6,761 bases of DNA from an uncultured Mycoplasmatota bacterium (lineage in GTDB: Bacteria; Bacillota_I; Bacilli_A; RF39; UBA660), in contig CAMMBO010000044.1 in NCBI GenBank assembly GCA_946494435.1, positions 1-6,761 on the forward strand. The letters run 5' to 3'. The position numbers and the translations under genes were made by a program. Positions 1 through 5,233 of this stretch are shown here, piece after piece (within the stretch, counting starts at the first letter, position 1; each line of letters begins with the position of its first letter). The notes below the pieces were generated by a model. That model saw nothing but the letters and a program-made list of their open reading frames with translations. It made no database searches and had not been told where the DNA came from.

Positions 1-449
1 ACACTAATATTTTCTTTTCTTTTGCCGCCACAAATATAATTTATAGGAATGTGATATGTCATCGCTAATAAAACGAGTTTATTAGTTGGTATCCTAGTTT
101 TACCATCTTCATAATAAGAATAACTAGATTGTCTGATGTTTAAAACTTTTGCAAATTCTCTTTGTGTTTTCTTTAACTTTAGGCGATATCTTTTAAGTTG
201 ATTTCCAATAAATTCTACACTTATATCTTTTTCATAGATGATTTCTCTTTTATCAGAAGTTAAGTTAAGCATATATTCTACGTTAGTATGAAAATATCTT
301 GCTAGTTCTACTAACTTCTCTATTGGAAAATTCACATCACCTAATTCCCACATAGCGTAGGTAGTTCTTTTAACGCCAAGAATTTTAGCAACGTCTATTT
401 GTTTTAAATCATGATCTTCTCTTAAATCTCTAATTTTCCCAAACTGCAT
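1..449 (-). CDS. Tandem double-HTH Xre/Cro-CI family transcriptional regulator (3' end outside window)
   Basis: An open frame of 149 codons runs leftwards from ATG at 449-447 and leaves the window at base 1 without a stop. On the minus strand AAGGTGG lies 5 nt before the ATG. The protein holds two copies of the same DNA-binding fold. Copy 1 (about residues 5-62) has Q17-x3-A21-K22-x-L24 as the first helix and R28-T-T-Y31 as the recognition helix. Copy 2 (about 80-141) repeats this with Q96-x3-A100-K101-x-L103 and R106-Q-S-S-Y110. The copies share spacing and the patterns KL-V/L-LA and NYI/EYM near their ends, which suggests internal duplication. The Cys-Gly-Gly-Lys-Arg region after copy 2 suggests the stop is close to the edge. 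Single-HTH Xre proteins are common beside bacteriocin operons; a two-headed form could contact two half-sites as a monomer. Divergent placement suggests control of the exporter operon, which is inference. Confidence 0.85.
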   Translation of the reverse strand, partial: MQFGKIRDLREDHDLKQIDVAKILGVKRTTYAMWELGDVNFPIEKLVELARYFHTNVEYMLNLTSDKREIIYEKDISVEFIGNQLKRYRLKLKKTQREFAKVLNIRQSSYSYYEDGKTRIPTNKLVLLAMTYHIPINYICGGKRKENIS

Positions 450-570
450 CTTTACCACCTTAACCATATTTTATTACAGTCATTTAAATATTAAGAGATT
501 TGTCAAAATAACTGATAAACAAAAATTTTTGGAGCAAAAAAATAGATATTGTTAATTATTATAATAGGAG
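450..570. promoter_or_regulatory. Divergent intergenic region between the regulator and the bacteriocin operon
   Basis: This 121-bp AT-rich gap must carry the promoters of both divergent genes. On the minus strand a perfect TTGACA occurs at 506-501, but no convincing -10 lies 16-18 nt downstream of it. TAAAAT at 473-468 on the minus strand is a fair -10 without a matching -35. On the plus strand TTGTCA at 500-505 also lacks a -10 at the right distance, and TATAAT at 560-565 touches the Shine-Dalgarno and has no -35. The exporter promoter is therefore not recognisable as a plain sigma-A promoter, which may mean that it needs an activator. Confidence 0.45.
476..515. repeat. Imperfect inverted repeat, possible operator for the double-HTH regulator
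   Basis: ACAGTCATTT at 476-485 is the reverse complement of AAATAACTGA at 506-515 at 8 of 10 positions. The arm centres are 30 bp apart, about three helical turns, and the minus-strand TTGACA touches the right arm. An AT-rich region this short will give some chance dyads, so the operator role is only a suggestion. Confidence 0.25.
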
Positions 571-571
571 G
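566..571 (+). promoter_or_regulatory. Shine-Dalgarno AGGAGG that argues against the GTG start of the exporter
   Basis: A full-consensus AGGAGG (extending to AGGAGGTG at 566-573) ends on the first base of the GTG at 571. A ribosome bound here would place its start site about 5-9 nt downstream, at codons ATA 577 or ATA 580, rather than at GTG 571. No other Shine-Dalgarno lies upstream of the GTG. Confidence 0.7.
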
Positions 572-2664
572 TGTTAATAATAAAAAGATTAAAATTAGTT
601 TCGCAGGAATCAACTTATGACTGTGGGGTTTCCTGCCTGCTCATGGTGGCTAAATATTATAATTGTAATGTTTCAAGAGACTACTTAGAAAGAGTTAGTG
701 AGACTATCTATGATGGGACAACGATGTATGGACTTAGGGAAGTTCTTTTGTCTCTTGGCTTTGATGCTTATGGTAAGAAGGGTAATGTCAGTGATATACC
801 TAAATTATCACTTCCTGTAATTGCCCATATAAAGATAGATGATAAGAAAAATCTCTATCACTATGTAGTAATTACCAATATCACTGATAAGAGAGTTATT
901 ATTAAAGACCCTAGTAATCTTATTAAGTCTCTTTCCATAGATGAGTTTAATAAGATATCGACAGGTAATTATCTTTTTGTTAAGAAAACAGCTAGTATTA
1001 AGAGATTTGTAAAGGTTAAAACTATTAAAAATGAGATACTTAAGTTAATAACTAGTAACAAAAATATTCTTGTTTTAATGATAATCTCTATAATACTTAG
1101 TATTAGTCTTGAACTTTTGAATTTGTTTTCTTTAAAGATAATTATTAATAATGCTTTAACAGTTAAATCTACTTATAATTTGGTAGTTTTACTGTTTATC
1201 TTTCTTTACCTTTTAGTATTAAAGACTTTTTATGCCTATTTTATACAGCTTATTACGATGAAACTTACAAAGAAATTTAGTTATCAGTTAAAACTTAATT
1301 TAACTAAACAGTTATTATCACTTCCTAATTTATACTATCAAACTAAGGAAAGGGGGATTATTATATCTTTGTTTAACGATATTGATACTTTTGCTGATTC
1401 ATTATTAAGTGGGGTATTAACATTTATTAACAGTATTATCATCTTGGCGTTTATCTATTTATTCTTTTTAAGCTTGTCAAGCTCTTTAGCTTTAATTCTT
1501 ATAGTTAGTAGTATTATTTTACTTATATTTATCTATTCTCAGAAGAGATTAAGTATTAGGTTGTTATCTAAATATTATAAAGTTAGAGATAATTATAATA
1601 GTAAGTTACAACAGGTAGTAGTTAATAATGATAAGATTAAAGGTCTACATTTAGAAGAGGTGATGTTTAAGAGGACTAGAAAAGTAACAGATACTTTAGA
1701 AGATGAAAGTTATAGAGTAAGTAGATATAGTGAGGTTATAAGAAATATCTTAAGCTTGTTAGAAGGTGCTATCTACTTGTTAGTTTTAGGAGTAGGAGGA
1801 ATTCTTTTAATAACAACAACTAAAATAAGTTTAGCGACATTTTTACTACTAGAAGGTTTTATCTTTATGGGTTTAAAGAATGTAGAAAACTTAGTTTTAA
1901 TTATATTAAAATATCAGAATGCTAGAAAAATAAAGATGAGATTAGATGATATCTTTAATTATGAGAAGGAATTGCTGTTACCTTTTCCTAATTCTAATTA
2001 CCTTACTAAAAATATGGATATAACTATATCTAATTTATACTTTAAATATAGAGATAATCTTGTACTTAATAATATTAATATGAAGATTAAAGCAGGGGAT
2101 AAAGTATTTATTTATGGAGATTCTGGTAGTGGAAAAAGTACTCTTGTTAAATTATTAGGGAGATTCTTACCACTATCGTTTGGACATATTAAGCTTGGTA
2201 ATATTGACTTGACTCATTATAATCTTGCAGACCTTAGAAATATTGTTACTTATGTTTCTAATAAAGAGATGTTTAGTAATACTAATATTAAAGATAATAT
2301 TTATTTATCTAGAAAGCCTTATTTTAATCAAAATACACTTTTATCTATTACGGGGGTAAAGAAGTTATTTAATGATAAGAACTATAGTCTTGATACTGTT
2401 CTTTTGGAAGGTGGGGAAAATATTAGTATGGGGGAAAGGTCAAGAATAAATCTTGCTCAAGCTTTGTTTAAGCCTAGTTATATTTATATATTAGATGAAT
2501 GTCTTAGTAATGTAGATGTTGCTTTAGAACGAGAGATATTAAAAAACATTATAAATTACTATCAAGATAAGATAATTATTTATATTTCTCATCGTCTTAA
2601 TAATAAAGATTTGTTTAATAGAGTATTTTATTTAGAGAAAGGTAAATGTCATGAAGAATTATAA
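571..2664 (+). CDS. Peptidase-C39 ABC transporter: bacteriocin leader protease and exporter
   Basis: Inner-membrane exporter that should cleave double-glycine leaders and pump out the mature peptides. Numbering is from GTG 571. The N-terminal C39 protease domain (about 5-145) has Gln12, catalytic Cys18 in YDCGVSC, His97 in YHYVV and Asp113 in KDPS. A membrane domain (about 160-445) has hydrophobic spans near 165-190, 203-225, 281-325 and 392-435. The ATPase has Walker A GDSGSGKST (516-524), Walker B YILDE with Glu643, SNVD D-loop and H-loop His674. Two motifs deviate: the Q-loop reads YVSN with Asn564 where Gln is usual, and the signature is ISMGE (618-622) instead of LSGGQ. The length is normal for LagD/ComA-type exporters. 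The next in-frame ATG lies after Cys18, so the start must be GTG 571 or the better-spaced ATA 580, which would begin M-KRLKLVSQ. Function is firm; the start is not. Confidence 0.95.
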   Translation: MLIIKRLKLVSQESTYDCGVSCLLMVAKYYNCNVSRDYLERVSETIYDGTTMYGLREVLLSLGFDAYGKKGNVSDIPKLSLPVIAHIKIDDKKNLYHYVVITNITDKRVIIKDPSNLIKSLSIDEFNKISTGNYLFVKKTASIKRFVKVKTIKNEILKLITSNKNILVLMIISIILSISLELLNLFSLKIIINNALTVKSTYNLVVLLFIFLYLLVLKTFYAYFIQLITMKLTKKFSYQLKLNLTKQLLSLPNLYYQTKERGIIISLFNDIDTFADSLLSGVLTFINSIIILAFIYLFFLSLSSSLALILIVSSIILLIFIYSQKRLSIRLLSKYYKVRDNYNSKLQQVVVNNDKIKGLHLEEVMFKRTRKVTDTLEDESYRVSRYSEVIRNILSLLEGAIYLLVLGVGGILLITTTKISLATFLLLEGFIFMGLKNVENLVLIILKYQNARKIKMRLDDIFNYEKELLLPFPNSNYLTKNMDITISNLYFKYRDNLVLNNINMKIKAGDKVFIYGDSGSGKSTLVKLLGRFLPLSFGHIKLGNIDLTHYNLADLRNIVTYVSNKEMFSNTNIKDNIYLSRKPYFNQNTLLSITGVKKLFNDKNYSLDTVLLEGGENISMGERSRINLAQALFKPSYIYILDECLSNVDVALEREILKNIINYYQDKIIIYISHRLNNKDLFNRVFYLEKGKCHEEL

Positions 2665-3031
2665 GAAGAATGGAATGCTTTTAGTATCTATAACTGTTGT
2701 TTTTCTTTTAACTATAGTGTTCTTTTATCTGTTAGTCTCTATTAAATTATGGACTTATAATTCTGTTAGTATCTTAAATATAGATGATGATGTTATTACT
2801 GTTTTTACTACTTTAGACTTAGAATTATTTGAAGATAATAACTTCTTCTATTATGATACTTTGAAATATAACTATAAAATAAATAGTAAAGATAATTTTG
2901 AAGAGGGGGTTATCTTAACTTTAGAATTAGAAAAGTCTTTTAAATTAGTTAATGATGATATTATAATACTTTTACCTAATAAACGAGTGACAATACTTAG
3001 TTTGATAATAGATAGTTGGAGGGTAAAATGA
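2651..3031 (+). CDS. Small single-pass membrane protein, probable miniature HlyD-like export accessory
   Basis: 126 aa. AAAGG at 2638-2642 lies 8 nt before the ATG. The gene overlaps the exporter by 14 nt and ends in a 4-nt ATGA overlap with the first precursor peptide, so it belongs to the export operon. A basic N-terminus (KNYKK) precedes one hydrophobic helix at about 9-31. The rest (about 35-126) alternates hydrophobic and acidic stretches typical of beta structure and would lie outside. The C-terminal stretch, with VNDDIIILLPNKRVTIL and a final SW, resembles the last part of HlyD/LcnD membrane-fusion proteins. The coiled-coil hairpin and lipoyl-type domains that make those proteins about 400-470 aa long are missing. 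Position and topology support an export adaptor; the homology is judged by eye. A role in immunity is the main alternative. Confidence 0.6.
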   Translation: MKNYKKNGMLLVSITVVFLLTIVFFYLLVSIKLWTYNSVSILNIDDDVITVFTTLDLELFEDNNFFYYDTLKYNYKINSKDNFEEGVILTLELEKSFKLVNDDIIILLPNKRVTILSLIIDSWRVK

Positions 3032-3183
3032 AAGAATTAACAAAAAATGAAATGAAGAATATTAAAGGAGGAGCGACTATTTCTGCTGCTGTTATTGGAA
3101 TTGGGGTATCTATAATTATTTCCTTTGTGGTGGGAGTAATTAGTGGCTTTACTAATCCAGAACCATGTGGAGGAGGTGATTAA
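3028..3183 (+). CDS. Double-glycine leader bacteriocin precursor A (51 aa)
   Basis: GGAGGG at 3018-3023 precedes the ATG by 4 nt, and the ATG overlaps the upstream TGA as ATGA. The leader MKELTKNEMKNIKGG has the hydrophobic residues L4, M9 and I12 at the spacing typical of class II leaders and ends in GG at 14-15, the expected cut site of the neighbouring C39 exporter. The 36-residue core begins ATISAAVIG and is rich in Gly, Ile, Val and Ser. It has a GxxxG motif (G36-VIS-G40) in a hydrophobic helix of about residues 18-40, then a polar tail NPEPCGGGD with a single Cys47. This fits one half of a class IIb two-peptide bacteriocin and recalls the lactobin A/cerein 7B group, by eye only. The final Gly-Gly-Gly-Asp codons also form the Shine-Dalgarno of the next gene. 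At 51 codons it is easily overlooked. Confidence 0.88.
   Translation: MKELTKNEMKNIKGGATISAAVIGIGVSIIISFVVGVISGFTNPEPCGGGD
3171..3179 (+). promoter_or_regulatory. Shine-Dalgarno of precursor B, inside the end of precursor A
   Basis: AGGAGGTGA lies within the last codons of precursor A. The AGGAGG core ends 8 nt before ATG 3185, near the optimum. This fixes the start of precursor B and rejects the upstream GTG at 3143, which has no ribosome site and would remove the double-glycine leader from the N-terminus. Confidence 0.9.
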
Positions 3184-3184
3184 A

Positions 3185-3355
3185 ATGAAAGATTTATCAG
3201 TTAAAGAGTTAAAAAATATTAAAGGAGGCTTTTCTTTAACATCAACTGCTATTAAATATGTAGGAGACTTAATTGAAATATTAATATTAGCAGGTAGAAA
3301 GTTAGGAAGTTCTCTTAGAAGAATAGGGAGTGGTGATATATGTCCCTTAGAGTAA
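3185..3355 (+). CDS. Double-glycine leader bacteriocin precursor B (56 aa)
   Basis: Starts one base after the precursor A stop. The leader MKDLSVKELKNIKGG is 15 residues, the same length as that of precursor A and with the same KNIKGG end. The 41-residue core begins FSLTSTAIKYVGDLIEIL, predicted to be an amphipathic helix, followed by the basic segment GRKLGSSLRRIG and the end GDICPLE. It holds a GxxxG motif (G37-RKL-G41) and a single Cys53. The core is cationic and helical, whereas precursor A is hydrophobic and nearly uncharged, which is a common division in class IIb pairs. The LGRSLG..RR-like segment recalls the lactobin A/cerein 7B group from memory, not from a search. The target is probably the membrane of related bacteria. 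The 3' end overlaps the following 39-aa gene by 16 nt. Confidence 0.88.
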   Translation: MKDLSVKELKNIKGGFSLTSTAIKYVGDLIEILILAGRKLGSSLRRIGSGDICPLE

Positions 3356-3459
3356 AGAGATTTATAAGATTAGTAGGTTTTAGCTTACTTAACGTTATAT
3401 TAGTCCTTACTTTTTATAATTTTGGTCTATTTTTAGGAGAAATGTTACAAAAAATGTAA
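3340..3459 (+). CDS. 39-aa basic single-helix membrane peptide, candidate immunity protein
   Basis: ATG 3340 lies within the end of precursor B in another frame (16-nt overlap) and TAA is at 3457-3459. GGGAG at 3326-3330 is 9 nt upstream, with GGTGAT closer. The product starts MSLRVKRFIRLVGF: four Arg/Lys in the first ten residues, then a hydrophobic helix of about 11-32 and a short tail with EMLQKM. The basic N-terminus before the helix predicts an inside N-terminus. It has no double-glycine leader, so it is not a third precursor of the same type. The last position of a bacteriocin operon is the usual place for immunity genes, and small membrane immunity proteins are known, but 39 aa is short for one. 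It could also be an export helper or a chance ORF, though the overlap and ribosome site argue for translation. Confidence 0.55.
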   Translation: MSLRVKRFIRLVGFSLLNVILVLTFYNFGLFLGEMLQKM

Positions 3460-3476
3460 AAAATGTCAAAAAAATG
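3450..3476 (+). promoter_or_regulatory. A-tract UP-element-like region before the rpsU promoter
   Basis: Three A-runs, at about 3450-3454, 3458-3462 and 3468-3474, are separated by ATGT words and spaced roughly one helical turn apart. They fill the stretch just upstream of the -35, where the alpha subunit of RNA polymerase binds UP elements. This fits a strongly expressed ribosomal protein gene. It also covers the end of the 39-aa gene. Confidence 0.4.
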
Positions 3477-3506
3477 TTGTACTTTAAATGTTCTTAGTGT
3501 TATAAT
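3477..3506 (+). promoter_or_regulatory. rpsU promoter (sigma-A type)
   Basis: TTGTAC at 3477-3482 serves as the -35 and a perfect TATAAT at 3501-3506 as the -10, with an 18-nt spacer. TGT directly before TATAAT gives an extended -10. The start would fall near 3513, leaving a short leader with GGGAGGG at 3527-3533 before rpsU. It separates the bacteriocin operon from the conserved genes. Confidence 0.8.
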
Positions 3507-3542
3507 CAGTTGTAGTAAAACGTGAAGGGAGGGATAATAGCA

Positions 3543-3746
3543 ATGGCACAGGTAACTGTAAAAAACGGTAATCTTGATGGAGCGATTAAAAGATATAAAC
3601 AAAAATTAGCTCGTAGTGGTGTCCCTTCTGAAGCAAAGAAGCATGATGCTTATGATAAACCAGGAGTAAGAAGAAGAAAGGCTAAGAAAGAAGCCATTAA
3701 GAATGCTCGTAAAAATGAACGTAAGAGAAGAAGAGAAAGAGATTAA
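3543..3746 (+). CDS. rpsU: 30S ribosomal protein bS21
   Basis: 67 aa, within the bS21 range. The N-terminal part, MAQVTVKNGNLDGAIKR, followed by KLARSG and the Y-x-KPGVRRRKAKKEA segment, is diagnostic. The C-terminal tail is almost wholly Lys/Arg/Glu, as is usual for this RNA-binding protein of the 30S platform near the 3' end of 16S rRNA. ATG 3543 is chosen because GGGAGGG lies 9 nt upstream; a GTG at 3522 lies before that site and is rejected. It stands first in the conserved block, before yqfC and yqfD as in many Firmicutes, but yqeY, which often follows rpsU, is not here. Confidence 0.97.
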   Translation: MAQVTVKNGNLDGAIKRYKQKLARSGVPSEAKKHDAYDKPGVRRRKAKKEAIKNARKNERKRRRERD

Positions 3747-3767
3747 TCTTTCTTTTCTTTTTTTCCA
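3731..3767 (+). terminator. Possible weak intrinsic terminator or attenuator after rpsU
   Basis: The end of rpsU, AAGAGAAAGA at 3731-3740, pairs with TCTTTCTTTT at 3747-3756 (10 pairs including one G-T), with GATTAA as loop. A T-rich tract follows to about 3764. The stem is mostly A-U, so termination would be partial at best and yqfC may be reached by readthrough. Confidence 0.35.
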
Positions 3768-3800
3768 TTTAAAAACATAAAATGCTATAGGTGAAGTTTT

Positions 3801-4043
3801 ATGGCTTATAATTATTTAAGAAATTTTTTAGATCCAATAGATTTTCATATTGATATTTATAGTAAGATGATACATATTACTAATTATGAGAAAATATTAA
3901 CACTTGGTAGTAGTAAAATAATTATAAAAGCTAAATCTTGTAAGATAACATTAGAAGGAAGAGATTTTTCTTTAAATAAGTTAGCAGATAGAGAATTATT
4001 AATATTAGGCAGATTAGACAACTTGGAGATTAAATATGAGTAG
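3801..4043 (+). CDS. yqfC: YabP/YqfC-family sporulation protein
   Basis: 80 aa, a little shorter than the Bacillus protein. The family pattern is visible: IHITNYEKILTLGSSKI, then a central KITLEGRDFSLNKL and the closing ELLILGRLDNLEI. The protein has no membrane helix and is predicted to be mostly beta. In Bacillus subtilis yqfC and yqfD are expressed in the mother cell under sigma-E, and the related YabP acts in coat assembly. AGGTGA at 3789-3794 lies 6 nt before the ATG. It overlaps yqfD by 8 nt, the standard pairing. No clear sigma-E promoter was found in the 54-nt gap before it. Confidence 0.88.
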   Translation: MAYNYLRNFLDPIDFHIDIYSKMIHITNYEKILTLGSSKIIIKAKSCKITLEGRDFSLNKLADRELLILGRLDNLEIKYE

Positions 4044-5214
4044 TTATATATTAAAAATAACTGGTAAGAGAATAGATACCTTTTTAATGTTATTAGTTAG
4101 ATTTAGTATTAATTTTAAGATGCTTAAAAGAGGAAGAGACTTTATTGTAATAGAAGTCTTGGAAGAAGATTATGATAATCTTTTAAAGATTAGTACTACT
4201 TATAAAATAGAGATAGTTAAAAGAAAGGGACTTCTTAATGTAGTTCATTTTATTAAGACTAGAAAGTTTTTTGTAGTAATGGTTTTACTTGGTTTTCTTT
4301 TCTTTAATCTTCTTACTAATATAGTCTTTTCTATTAAAGTAATTGATACTGATAGTGAGTTAAGAGAGATAATACTTACGGATTTAGAAGAGTTAGGACT
4401 TAGAAAATATAATTTTAAGATAAGTTATAAAGAAAAAGAGAAGATAGAAGAGAAGGTACTCAAAAAAGAAAAAGATATATTAGAGTGGATAGAGATAGAA
4501 GAAGTAGGTGTTAGTTATGAGGTTAAACTTATTAGAAGAGTTAAAGATGATATTAAAAAAGAAACAGAGCCTCGGGATATTATTGCTAAGAAAACAGGGT
4601 TAATTACAAGGATTGAAGCAGAGAGTGGGGAAGTTGTTACTAAGAAGAATGCTTATGTTAAGAAAGGTGATACTTTAATAAGTGGTCTTATCAGAAATAA
4701 TGGTAATATTGTTAGTAAAGTAAGAGCGGAAGGAAGAGTATATGCAGAGATTTGGTATAAAGTAGCACTTTCTTTGCCACTTACTTATCATGAAGAGATG
4801 AAAACTGGTAATAATAAAAATGTACTTGAAATTAGTTTTTTAAGTGATGATATTGCTATTACAGATTTTTCAAAATATAAACATTCAAAAGATACAAAAA
4901 AAGTTCTTTATAAACATCCTTTGTTACCTATTAGTATTAATTTAACGAAAAAAGAAGAGGTTAAGACTACTGATATAGACTTTAGTGAAAATTATGAAGA
5001 GAATATAAAACCCTTAGCAGTGGAGAAGTTAAAAAATAAATTAGGTAATGATATTAAAATACTTTCTGAAAAAGTTTTGAAAAGAGAGGAAAATACTGAT
5101 AGAATAGATATAGAAATCTTTTTTAAAGTAGAAGAAGATATTACTAGTTATAAATCTTTAAAAGACTTTAATATTGAAGAAGAAAATAAGAAATTGGAAG
5201 AAGAAAGTAACTAG
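4036..5214 (+). CDS. yqfD: Sporulation membrane protein YqfD
   Basis: 392 aa, the normal family length. An N-terminal domain (about 1-70) precedes one strong membrane helix (about 78-100), then a long outside domain rich in Lys and Glu with the pattern RDIIAKKTGLITRIEAESG at about 179-197, a stretch in this family that resembles a short biotinyl/lipoyl-like beta unit. The IVSKVRAEGRVYAEIWYKV region follows. The C-terminus is a charged helix ending in EEES. GGAG at 4025-4028 lies 7 nt before the ATG. YqfD is a sigma-E regulon protein needed for efficient sporulation in Bacillus; its molecular action is not settled. The overlap with yqfC supports joint translation and a sporulating ancestry. 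Confidence 0.93.
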   Translation: MSSYILKITGKRIDTFLMLLVRFSINFKMLKRGRDFIVIEVLEEDYDNLLKISTTYKIEIVKRKGLLNVVHFIKTRKFFVVMVLLGFLFFNLLTNIVFSIKVIDTDSELREIILTDLEELGLRKYNFKISYKEKEKIEEKVLKKEKDILEWIEIEEVGVSYEVKLIRRVKDDIKKETEPRDIIAKKTGLITRIEAESGEVVTKKNAYVKKGDTLISGLIRNNGNIVSKVRAEGRVYAEIWYKVALSLPLTYHEEMKTGNNKNVLEISFLSDDIAITDFSKYKHSKDTKKVLYKHPLLPISINLTKKEEVKTTDIDFSENYEENIKPLAVEKLKNKLGNDIKILSEKVLKREENTDRIDIEIFFKVEEDITSYKSLKDFNIEEENKKLEEESN

Positions 5215-5233
5215 AAGAGGGAAAGTGATATAA

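Noticed and set aside
560..565. TATAAT as the -10 of the exporter operon
   Set aside because: It touches the Shine-Dalgarno, so transcription would begin at or past the ribosome site, and no -35 lies 16-18 nt upstream.
3028..3031. Mollicutes code with TGA read as Trp
   Set aside because: TGA forms an exact ATGA stop-start overlap with precursor A, and TGG is used for Trp in yqfD and dgkA.
3143..3184. GTG 3143 as the start of precursor B, giving 70 aa
   Set aside because: No ribosome site precedes it, it lies inside precursor A, and it would place 14 extra residues before a complete double-glycine leader. ATG 3185 has AGGAGG at 8 nt.
3522..3542. GTG 3522 as the start of rpsU
   Set aside because: It lies before the GGGAGGG ribosome site and adds seven residues not seen in bS21; ATG 3543 gives the usual MAQVTVKNGN start.
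3414..3602. 62-codon frame on the minus strand across the rpsU promoter
   Set aside because: It covers the rpsU promoter, ribosome site and start, has no recognisable domain, and is best explained as a chance frame.
3776..3783. CATAAAAT as a sigma-E -10 for yqfC
   Set aside because: The region 14-15 nt upstream is a pyrimidine tract with no ATATT-like -35, and the start would fall on the ribosome site.
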